A DNA stretch of 10,086 nucleotides from Bacteroides sp. Lineage in GTDB: Bacteria > Bacteroidota > Bacteroidia > Bacteroidales > Bacteroidaceae. The position numbers and the translations under genes are program-made. The notes beneath the pieces are model-generated. The model was not told the DNA's origin and did no database searches. It saw only the letters and a program-made list of their open reading frames with translations. The stretch lies in assembly GCA_030151845.1 (NCBI GenBank), contig JASLCM010000225.1, positions 1 to 10,086 on the forward strand. The letters are read 5' to 3'. The first letter of the stretch is position 1; every line of letters starts with the position of its first letter. Shown here one piece after another: positions 1-6,184 of this stretch.

Positions 1-1207
1 CAAGAAGAGCACCACCACCAGTAGAAACATAAGAAACACCATCTGCAAGGTTAAACTTGTTTACACATGCAACAGAGTCTCCGCCTCCAACTAGTGAGAA
101 AGCACCATTTTTTGTAGCTTCTACAATCGCTTCACCAACAGATTGTGAGCCATGAGAGAAGTTATCAAACTCGAACACTCCTGTAGGACCATTCCAAAGA
201 ATAGTTTTGGAGTTTTTAATAACCTCTGCAAATTTCTTCTCTGTTTTTGGACCAATATCAAGACCTTCCCATCCATCAGGAATTTCATTTACTGGAACAA
301 ATTGAGTATTCGCATCGTTCGAGAAGCTATCTGCTATTTTTGCATCTTCAGCTAAAACAAGGTTTACACCTGCTTTTTTTGCTTTTTCAATAAGTTCTAA
401 AGCAAGATCTAGTTTATCATCTTCACAAATTGAAACTCCAATCTTACCACCTAATGCTTTTGTAAAGGTATAAGTCATACCTCCAGCAATAATTAGGTTG
501 TCTACTTTAGAAAGTAGGTTTTCGATAATTTCGATTTTTGAAGAGACTTTAGAACCACCCATAATTGCAGTGAATGGACGTTGAATGTCATTCAACACTT
601 TATCTACCGCTTTAACCTCTTTATCCATAAGGAAACCAAAGAGTTTGCTATCCTTATCAAAATATTTAGCAATAAGAGCAGTAGAAGCATGAGCACGGTG
701 TGCTGTTCCAAATGCATCATTTACATAAACATCAGCATAAGAAGCAAGTTGCTTAGTAAAGTTTACTTGGCTCTCTTTGATTGCTTTTTTAGCAGCAGCT
801 TTTTCAGCATCTGTAGCATCATCGGCTAAGATTGGTTTGCCTTGCTCTTCAGGGTGGAAACGTAAGTTTTCAAGAAGAAGAACCTCGCCTGGTTGTAAAG
901 CTGCAGCTTTAACGCCAGCCTCTTCACCAACACAGTCATTTGCAAATTGAACCTCAACTCCTAAGAGTTCAGATACATGATTTATAATATGCTTAAGAGA
1001 GAATTTTTCAGTAACACCTTTTGGACGACCAAGGTGTGAACCTATAATTATACTTCCACCATCTTTAAGTATTTTCTTAAGTGTTGGTAGAGCTGCACGA
1101 ATACGAGTGTCGTCAGTGATGTTAAAGTTCTCATCTAAGGGAACATTAAAGTCTACTCTAACAAATGCCTTTTTACCGGCAAAATTGAAGTTTTCAATTG
1201 ATTGCAT
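1..1207 (-). CDS. pgk: Phosphoglycerate kinase, 3' end cut by the window edge
   Basis: Glycolytic cytosolic enzyme that transfers phosphate from 1,3-bisphosphoglycerate to ADP. I translated the minus strand from the ATG at 1207-1205; the frame stays open to the left edge, giving 402 codons plus one base. Family signatures appear in order: RVDFNVP (residues 17-23), SHLGRP (57-62), ENLRFHPEE, NDAFGTAHRAHAS, GGSKVSSK, then the C-terminal nucleotide-binding motifs NGPVGVFE and GGGDSV. The last readable residues are STGGGALL. Bacterial PGK is usually 390-420 residues, so only about 15-20 residues should be missing. The gene lies 115 bases downstream of nth on the same strand and has its own promoter-like sequence in that gap. 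The leader has only a weak purine stretch and no clear Shine-Dalgarno, as is common in Bacteroidetes. No disruption is seen. Confidence 0.97.
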   Translation of the reverse strand, partial: MQSIENFNFAGKKAFVRVDFNVPLDENFNITDDTRIRAALPTLKKILKDGGSIIIGSHLGRPKGVTEKFSLKHIINHVSELLGVEVQFANDCVGEEAGVKAAALQPGEVLLLENLRFHPEEQGKPILADDATDAEKAAAKKAIKESQVNFTKQLASYADVYVNDAFGTAHRAHASTALIAKYFDKDSKLFGFLMDKEVKAVDKVLNDIQRPFTAIMGGSKVSSKIEIIENLLSKVDNLIIAGGMTYTFTKALGGKIGVSICEDDKLDLALELIEKAKKAGVNLVLAEDAKIADSFSNDANTQFVPVNEIPDGWEGLDIGPKTEKKFAEVIKNSKTILWNGPTGVFEFDNFSHGSQSVGEAIVEATKNGAFSLVGGGDSVACVNKFNLADGVSYVSTGGGALL

Positions 1208-1263
1208 AATACTCTATTAATATATTGTTAAAATCTAATCTTTTTTAATTTAATCACTAATTG

Positions 1264-1300
1264 CAAAGTTAGCATATATTTCTGTTTTTTCAGCAACAAA
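1264..1300 (-). promoter_or_regulatory. Bacteroidetes-type promoter for pgk
   Basis: On the minus strand the -7 box reads TAACTTTG (complement at 1264-1271), an exact match to the Bacteroidetes consensus TAnnTTTG. A TTTGTTG stretch (1294-1300) lies 22 bases upstream and fits the -33 TTTG/TTG element, slightly beyond the usual 19-21 base spacing. Transcription would start near 1255, leaving a leader of about 50 bases before the pgk ATG. No terminator hairpin was seen between nth and pgk, so read-through from nth may add to pgk transcription. Confidence 0.6.
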
Positions 1301-1322
1301 AAATAGGTAATTACTCTTAAGA

Positions 1323-1979
1323 CTATTTACTTTTGCTTACTTTATATCTCTTACAATAGGATTTACACGACATTTGTAAACCACAGGTGTCACATTTCGG
1401 ACTTCTAGCTGTACAAACATATCTTCCATGTAAGATGAGCCAATGGTGTGCTGTAGCAATAAGCTCTGTAGGTATATTTTTTACAAGTTCTTTTTCGGTT
1501 TCTAATGGTGTTTTAGAATTTGTTGTTAACCCGATACGATTCGCCACTCTAAAAACATGAGTGTCTACTGCCATAGCAGGTTTTTTGAAAACAACAGAAA
1601 GAATAACATTGGCTGTTTTCCTTCCAACTCCAGGGAGCTTGGTTAGCTTTTCTCTGGTGTCAGGAACCTCACTGTTATATTTTTCTACCAACATTTTTCC
1701 CATTCCTACAAGATGTTTTGATTTATTGTTGGGAAAGGTAACACTTTTAATATACTCAAAAATAACCTCTGGCGTGGTTGCCGCTAATGCCTCAGGTGTT
1801 GGAAAATCCCGAAACAGAGCAGGAGTAACCATATTTACCCTTTTATCGGTACATTGTGCAGAAAGAATAACAGCAATGAGTAGTTCAAAAGAGTTGGTAT
1901 AATCTAACTCAGTCTCAGCAACAGGCATGTTCTCTTGGAACCAAGCAATTACTTTTTTATAACGTTCTTGTTTTCTCAT
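1323..1979 (-). CDS. nth: Endonuclease III (DNA glycosylase/AP lyase)
   Basis: Base-excision repair enzyme that removes oxidised pyrimidines and cuts the abasic site by beta-elimination. The 218-residue product matches the usual length of about 210 and carries all hallmarks. The helix-hairpin-helix is LPGVGRKTANV (115-125) with the catalytic lysine at 121. The catalytic aspartate is D139 in VDTHVFRV. The C-terminal [4Fe-4S] loop has cysteines 189, 196, 199 and 205 in the classic C-x6-C-x2-C-x5-C spacing. The start is fixed by the ATGA overlap with the upstream MFS gene: its stop is complementary to 1976-1978 and the nth ATG to 1977-1979. This implies translational coupling and cotranscription. 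The product ends in a short basic tail. All catalytic and cluster residues are present. Confidence 0.97.
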   Translation of the reverse strand: MRKQERYKKVIAWFQENMPVAETELDYTNSFELLIAVILSAQCTDKRVNMVTPALFRDFPTPEALAATTPEVIFEYIKSVTFPNNKSKHLVGMGKMLVEKYNSEVPDTREKLTKLPGVGRKTANVILSVVFKKPAMAVDTHVFRVANRIGLTTNSKTPLETEKELVKNIPTELIATAHHWLILHGRYVCTARSPKCDTCGLQMSCKSYCKRYKVSKSK

Positions 1980-3172
1980 TTTATCTTATTTTTATGGTAG
2001 TGTGGTGATACCACGGTATAAAAGAGGATTGCCGAAATAACGGTTAGGCAGGCACCTGCAAAATAGGCTACTCCTAAAGAGGCCTCTTGTGCAATGTATC
2101 CTCCCGAAAGCATTCCTATACCTAATCCTAGATCCCACGAGGTTAAATAGGTAGATGTTGCAGTTCCTCTTTTGTTATTTGGAGCCAAACATACAAAAAG
2201 AGAATTAAATGCAGGAAATAAAACACCAAAACTAACTCCTAATAATATGGCGGTTGCAAAAAAGAGTAGGGTTGCCGCTTGTTGGTTGTATCCCATAAGG
2301 GGCTCACAGAGCGATAAAGAGAAGAAGGAGATAGAGGCTGTAATTAATGCCCCCTTAATGAGTTGGGTTGTATGGCCTTTATCTACCGCTTTTCCTGAAA
2401 AGATTCTTGTAGATCCTAAACCTACAGCAAGCATCGTGAAAAAGAGTCCGGGGCTGGCACCAATCTCTATATTTGTGGCATAGACCGCTACGTAAGTTGT
2501 CATCATACCATAGGGTACAGAGAGTAAAAGTAAGCTAATTCCAGCAGGAACCCCTTTAACAAGGAAGAAACGATCCAGCGAAAGCGGCTCTTTAGGAGTT
2601 GTCTCTTTTTTAGGAGTCTTAACCGAACAAGCCATAATAAACCCTAAAGTGCCAGAGGCTAGAGAGGAGAGGAATATGGTGTTGAAATCAAAATGACTAT
2701 GAAGCAATAGGCCAGCCATAGGTCCGAAGCTCATAGCAAGGTTATTCATCAATCCATAAAAGCCAATAGCTTCTCCTCTTCTAGAAGAAGGAGTGATATC
2801 TATAACAATGGTGTTCCCAGCAACAGTAACCATGCCAAAGGCTAAACCATGTACAACCCGTAGCATGATAAATAGCGAGAGCAGGCCTGCTAATACATAG
2901 CCCACAAAGATCGATGTAAAAAGAAAGTAAGAGATAAGGTAAAGCGGCTTCCTTGAAAAAGCGTCTAAGAGATAACCCGAAAAGGGACGGATGCAAAGTG
3001 CCGCTAAGGTGTAAGAGGAGAGAACAAGCCCAACAGTAGCGTTATCTGTATTAAAAACCTCTGTTAGGTAAAAAGGTAAAATAGGAAGTATTAGATAGAA
3101 GGCAAAGAACAAAAGAAAGTTAGCGGTAAGAATAGCACAATAGCTCGGTGTGACAAGTTTGTCTTTTGCCAT
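1976..3172 (-). CDS. MFS transporter, drug:H+ antiporter-like (DHA1 type)
   Basis: Inner-membrane secondary transporter of 398 residues with about 12 hydrophobic segments, the normal size for the family. The N-terminal half shows MFS motif A in loop 2-3 (SGYLLDAFSRKPL, about 65-77), motif B (RVVHGLAFG, 105-113) and the antiporter motif C region with SFGPMAG (about 148-154). Motif C is typical of drug:proton antiporters, so export of a small molecule is more likely than uptake. The substrate cannot be told from sequence. A loop rich in lysine, threonine and proline near residues 184-196 separates the two six-helix halves. The gene follows pheS after a terminator hairpin and overlaps nth by 4 bases, so it is cotranscribed with nth. 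The chosen ATG places the first helix about 10 residues in, as expected. Confidence 0.88.
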   Translation of the reverse strand: MAKDKLVTPSYCAILTANFLLFFAFYLILPILPFYLTEVFNTDNATVGLVLSSYTLAALCIRPFSGYLLDAFSRKPLYLISYFLFTSIFVGYVLAGLLSLFIMLRVVHGLAFGMVTVAGNTIVIDITPSSRRGEAIGFYGLMNNLAMSFGPMAGLLLHSHFDFNTIFLSSLASGTLGFIMACSVKTPKKETTPKEPLSLDRFFLVKGVPAGISLLLLSVPYGMMTTYVAVYATNIEIGASPGLFFTMLAVGLGSTRIFSGKAVDKGHTTQLIKGALITASISFFSLSLCEPLMGYNQQAATLLFFATAILLGVSFGVLFPAFNSLFVCLAPNNKRGTATSTYLTSWDLGLGIGMLSGGYIAQEASLGVAYFAGACLTVISAILFYTVVSPHYHKNKIK

Positions 3173-3205
3173 GAAAATAAATCAAATTAAGAGTTAGGTA
3201 AAATA

Positions 3206-3229
3206 GGCCCTTCCTCGCAAGGAAGGGCC
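3206..3229 (-). terminator. Rho-independent terminator after pheS
   Basis: A perfect 10-bp inverted repeat (3206-3215 and 3220-3229, arm GGCCCTTCCT) with a 4-base loop begins 11 bases past the pheS stop codon. On the minus strand it is followed by TATTTTACC, a short T-rich tract. The stem is GC-rich in an AT-rich region. It probably ends the pheS transcript, although the T run is short and some read-through into the MFS gene is possible. Confidence 0.75.
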
Positions 3230-3240
3230 AAAGAAAAGTA

Positions 3241-4260
3241 TTAGTGAGCTGCCTCAAATTCTTTAAGGAAGCGTGTATCGTTTTCGGAGAAGAGTCGGAG
3301 GTCACTCACTTGATATTTTAAGTTAGTTATTCGCTCTATCCCCATTCCTAAGGCATATCCACTATAGACGTTACTGTCAATGCCATTAGACTTAAGAACA
3401 TTAGGATCGACCATTCCACATCCTAGAATTTCTACCCAGCCAGTATGCTTACAGAAAGGACAACCTTTTCCTCCACAAATATTACAACTAATATCCATTT
3501 CGGCACTAGGCTCAGTAAAGGGGAAATAAGAAGGACGTAGGCGTATTTTTGTTTCACTTCCAAACAGTTCTTGTGCAAAGAGTAAGAGTACCTGCTTTAG
3601 ATCTGTAAAGGAGACATTCTTATCAATGTATAAAGCTTCAAGCTGGTGGAAGAAACAGTGAGCTCGGTAGCTAATTGCCTCATTACGATAAACTCTACCT
3701 GGACAAATAATACGAATTGGAGGCTCTTGTGTCTCCAGAACTCGTGTTTGTACAGATGAAGTGTGTGTACGTAGAACCACGTCGGGTTTGGACTCTATAA
3801 AGAAGGTGTCTTGCATATCACGCGCTGGATGATCTTCTGCAAAGTTTAATGCTGAAAACACATGCCAGTCATCTTCAATTTCAGGCCCTTCTGCAATAGC
3901 AAACCCTAAACCTGTAAAAATATCAATGATTTGATTGGTTACAACAGTAAGAGGATGTCTAGTTCCTAGTTTAATAGGATAAGGAGTTCGTGTAAGATCT
4001 AGCTCATTGTCGCCCGAAGCTTGAGCTTCAAACTTAGCCTTTAATGCATTGATCTTATCTTGAGCAATTTTCTTAAGCTCATTAACTTTCATACCTACCT
4101 CACGTTTCTTTTCGGCAGGAACCTCACGAAGGCCAACCATTAGTTCACTAATAGCCCCTTTCTTACTTAAATATTTAATGCGCAGAGCTTCTAACTCTTC
4201 CGCATTGGCAGCTTTTAATGCTTCAACCTCTTCTAAAAGTTGGTTAATCTTAGCTATCAT
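3241..4260 (-). CDS. pheS: Phenylalanine-tRNA ligase alpha subunit
   Basis: Catalytic alpha subunit of the alpha2-beta2 enzyme that charges tRNA-Phe. The 339 residues begin with a coiled-coil tRNA-binding arm (about 1-80, with KKGAISEL at 33-40). The class II core follows: motif 2 with GRVYRNEAISYRAHCFFHQLE (split over 188-208) and motif 3 GYALGMGIERI (301-311). The alanine at 303 should correspond to the E. coli position that sets the size of the phenylalanine pocket. Residues 259-270 hold CNICGGKGCPFC, four cysteines in C-x2-C-x4-C-x2-C, where the E. coli protein has none; this resembles a zinc knuckle and I recall it from Bacteroidetes PheS. The beta subunit gene pheT is not adjacent in this window. 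A promoter lies just upstream and a terminator just downstream, so pheS is probably monocistronic. Confidence 0.97.
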   Translation of the reverse strand: MIAKINQLLEEVEALKAANAEELEALRIKYLSKKGAISELMVGLREVPAEKKREVGMKVNELKKIAQDKINALKAKFEAQASGDNELDLTRTPYPIKLGTRHPLTVVTNQIIDIFTGLGFAIAEGPEIEDDWHVFSALNFAEDHPARDMQDTFFIESKPDVVLRTHTSSVQTRVLETQEPPIRIICPGRVYRNEAISYRAHCFFHQLEALYIDKNVSFTDLKQVLLLFAQELFGSETKIRLRPSYFPFTEPSAEMDISCNICGGKGCPFCKHTGWVEILGCGMVDPNVLKSNGIDSNVYSGYALGMGIERITNLKYQVSDLRLFSENDTRFLKEFEAAH

Positions 4261-4292
4261 ATATTATGTTGATTATTTTTCAGTTCTATTTG

Positions 4293-4300
4293 CAAAGATA
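4293..4300 (-). promoter_or_regulatory. -7 promoter box of pheS
   Basis: The minus strand reads TATCTTTG, an exact match to the Bacteroidetes TAnnTTTG box, 32 bases before the pheS ATG. No clean TTTG element is present at -33; only a T-rich stretch with no G lies about 20 bases upstream. The start site would be near 4285, leaving a leader of only about 25 bases. Confidence 0.5.
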
Positions 4301-4429
4301 CAATTTATCCAGTGAAAAAGGGAAGGAGGGGGGCTCTTTTTATTAAAAAGGGAGTGAAGTTTATAAATTAAGAACGAGAACCTGAAGGAAAAGATTTTTA
4401 CAGGTTATGTGTATTTGCTTTTTAAATTG
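4301..4429. other. Divergent intergenic spacer between pheS and the small gene
   Basis: This is the bulk of the 211-base gap between the divergent pheS and small-gene starts. It holds a purine-rich tract with a run of six G near 4328-4333. A weak 7-bp AT-rich inverted repeat with a 1-base loop (about 4336-4350) follows. I see no RNA gene, riboswitch or open frame with support. It presumably carries upstream elements of the two promoters. Confidence 0.4.
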
Positions 4430-4437
4430 TAATTTAG
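4424..4437 (+). promoter_or_regulatory. Possible promoter box of the small gene inside a short palindrome
   Basis: TAATTTAG at 4430-4437 matches the Bacteroidetes -7 box TAnnTTTG except at one position and lies 34 bases before the ATG. It overlaps a palindrome with 6-base arms (TAAATT, GT spacer, AATTTA; 4424-4437), which could bind a regulator or be chance in AT-rich DNA. There is no well-spaced TTTG at -33; the only one nearby (TATTTGC) is too close. Confidence 0.3.
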
Positions 4438-4471
4438 CACCGTTTCTTAAAAAGTAATAAAGAAGAAGATT

Positions 4472-4708
4472 ATGAATAAAAAAGAGTATAAGACCTTTGA
4501 GGATTTGGAGTTTTTACACAGTGAAGGTGCTATAAAAGCAGTAGAGGTTTTCGAGAATGGGAACCATCTATCGGTAATTAAAATAGAAGAGAAAGGGTTT
4601 GAAGAGACCTTTAGTGTTGTTGCTGTAAATGCTTCGGAACAGCCTCTCTTCATAGGGTATATGAAGACAGAAAAGATCAACGAGTTGATGCTTGATTTAC
4701 AAAAATAA
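4472..4708 (+). CDS. Small protein of unknown function (78 aa)
   Basis: I do not recognise this family. The product is small, soluble and rich in charged residues (many lysines and glutamates), with no signal peptide, membrane segment, cysteine or nucleic-acid-binding motif. Alternating hydrophobic and polar stretches at about 21-37 (AIKAVEVFENG, then HLSVIKI) and 45-64 (FSVVAVNA, then PLFIGYM) suggest a small beta-sheet, followed by a short helix at the end (EKINELMLDLQ). The frame is credible because it starts after an AAAGAAGAAG purine stretch that may act as a ribosome binding site. It also has a near-consensus -7 box upstream and a strong terminator 26 bases after its stop. It is the only plus-strand gene in the window, divergent from pheS and convergent with the hem operon. 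A 122-codon frame on the opposite strand covers it but runs into the hemG end and looks like a shadow. Confidence 0.72.
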   Translation: MNKKEYKTFEDLEFLHSEGAIKAVEVFENGNHLSVIKIEEKGFEETFSVVAVNASEQPLFIGYMKTEKINELMLDLQK

Positions 4709-4733
4709 GAGTTCTTAGTAGGAGAGCTAATTG

Positions 4734-4769
4734 TAAAAACACAGCGTTTAATTAAACGCTGTGTTTTTA
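4734..4769. terminator. Bidirectional terminator between the small gene and hemG
   Basis: A perfect 36-base palindrome: the arm is TAAAAACACAGCGTTTAA and the second half is its exact reverse complement. The GC core CACAGCG/CGCTGTG is flanked by A and T runs on both sides. Each strand therefore gives a hairpin followed by a T tract, with TTTTTATTTTAT on the plus side and TTTTTAC on the minus side. It lies 26 bases after the small gene's stop and 39 bases after the hemG stop, so it can end both convergent transcripts. Confidence 0.88.
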
Positions 4770-4807
4770 TTTTATAGAGAATGAAGTATAATGCGAAGAG
4801 AAAAAAC

Positions 4808-6184
4808 TTATGCATCAGCTAGCTCTCTCGCTATAGAAACCCCCTGTTTGATTCGGTCGGACATGCCTATTCCATCTTTGATGTTTCCAGCAAGTATCAG
4901 TCCCTTATATTCTCTTTGAATGCGATCTATGCTTTTAAATCGCTCCTCACTCGTTTGTTCATACTGTGGAATAGCACGGGGATGTCTAAAGATATGAATA
5001 AGGTCGGGTTCGACCTCCTTTGGAAACTTTAGCATGGAGTGTAGGTGGTCTAGAACCAATGCCGTTAACTCTTCATCTGTTTTTTGGGTAAGCTCAACCC
5101 GTTTAACACCACCAATAAAGAAAGAGAAGAGTGCCCCTTTTTGTGGAGCCCTACCCTCAAAACAAGCCGAAGGAAATAAAATACCCAACACATCCCTCTT
5201 TTCACAAGAGGGAACAAGTCCGCCAAAAGCATTAAAATGTAAATTTCCTGTATCTTTTATTCCAACACTAATTTGGACTACAGGTGCATAGTGAAGATTG
5301 GTTATTTTAGAGAGTATATCCCTCTCTAGAAAGGGAAGTAGCTGGGGAAGAGCATAGCCTCCAACAGTTGTAACAACCTGTTTAGAGAGGAGTTCAAAAG
5401 AGTTTCCCTCTCTAGAAAAACGAGTGGACCAATGATCTCCCTCGGGGCGAATAGCAGTATCTTTTGCTGCTAAATAAAAAGAGTGAGCTCCTATCTTTTT
5501 AGCAATTGCTTTGGGGATTTGTTCCAGCCCTCCTATGGCCGAAAAGACCTTTTTGTTAGCCAGCTTATCTCGATCTGTTTTAGGCTGTTTGGCCTTGGCT
5601 ATAGCACCCTTAATGAAACTTCCATACGCTTGTTCCAGGCGATAGAGTTTAGGTAAGGCATATTTTGTAATCAGGGTTTCAGGATTACCTGCATACACCC
5701 CCGATAAAAAAGGATCTACCGCATAGTTTAAAAAAGATTTTCCTAGCCTTCTACGTGTTAAACTAGCAACCGATTCATTGGGGTCTTCTCCTTTTGCTCG
5801 AAAAGGTTCTCCCAATATTCTGAATTTATCTTTTAAACTGAAAAGAGAGGTAGTAACCCCTCCTAAAAGAGAAGAAGGAATTTCATGAAAACGCTCTCCT
5901 TTCCATATGAGTCTGCGTTTTGCATCTTCGTTTGCAGTTTCAAGTTCACAAAGTGGAGATAGGTCCTGAAAGAGCTCGGCCACTTCAGGGTATGAAATAA
6001 CCCCAGTATTAGGTCCTTTTTCAAAAATGAAGCCCTTGTGGTGTAAACTCTCTATTTGCCCACCAACCCGGTTCTCTTTTTCTATAACAGCCACACGTTT
6101 ACCTTGTTTGTGAAGGTAGAAAGCTGCAGTTAAGCCAGTTAGACCAGCTCCTATAAGAACAACATCAACAGTTTTTTTTATCAT
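4808..6184 (-). CDS. hemG: Protoporphyrinogen oxidase, FAD-dependent HemY-type
   Basis: Six-electron oxidase of late heme synthesis that converts protoporphyrinogen IX to protoporphyrin IX. The relatives used in the coproporphyrin pathway oxidise coproporphyrinogen III instead. The 458-residue length is typical. The N-terminus has the FAD Rossmann motif IGAGLTGLTA (11-20), then EKENRVGG (35-42) and the family signature EKGPNTG (55-61). The substrate region has PFLSGVYAGNPE and a following EQAYGSFIKG. The C-terminal FAD contact is LILAGN (429-434) with GIGMSDRIKQG (438-448). The symbol hemG follows common Bacteroidetes annotation; the protein is not the flavodoxin-like HemG of E. coli. The ATG directly follows the hemN stop with no gap, so it is translationally coupled. 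It is the last gene of the operon, followed by the palindromic terminator. Being next to hemN favours the protoporphyrin route, but this is inference. Confidence 0.93.
   Translation of the reverse strand: MIKKTVDVVLIGAGLTGLTAAFYLHKQGKRVAVIEKENRVGGQIESLHHKGFIFEKGPNTGVISYPEVAELFQDLSPLCELETANEDAKRRLIWKGERFHEIPSSLLGGVTTSLFSLKDKFRILGEPFRAKGEDPNESVASLTRRRLGKSFLNYAVDPFLSGVYAGNPETLITKYALPKLYRLEQAYGSFIKGAIAKAKQPKTDRDKLANKKVFSAIGGLEQIPKAIAKKIGAHSFYLAAKDTAIRPEGDHWSTRFSREGNSFELLSKQVVTTVGGYALPQLLPFLERDILSKITNLHYAPVVQISVGIKDTGNLHFNAFGGLVPSCEKRDVLGILFPSACFEGRAPQKGALFSFFIGGVKRVELTQKTDEELTALVLDHLHSMLKFPKEVEPDLIHIFRHPRAIPQYEQTSEERFKSIDRIQREYKGLILAGNIKDGIGMSDRIKQGVSIARELADA

Noticed and set aside
152..829. Plus-strand open frames within pgk
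   Set aside because: They are antisense to a strongly conserved pgk and have no recognisable protein features.
4328..4350. G-run and 7-bp AT-rich inverted repeat upstream of pheS
   Set aside because: Too short and weak to be a terminator, riboswitch or G-quadruplex; only one run of G is present.
4447..4815. 122-codon minus-strand open frame over the small gene
   Set aside because: It overlaps the hemG end and the bidirectional terminator, its translation is low-complexity (many F, S, I, K), and the plus-strand frame has better start, promoter and terminator signals.
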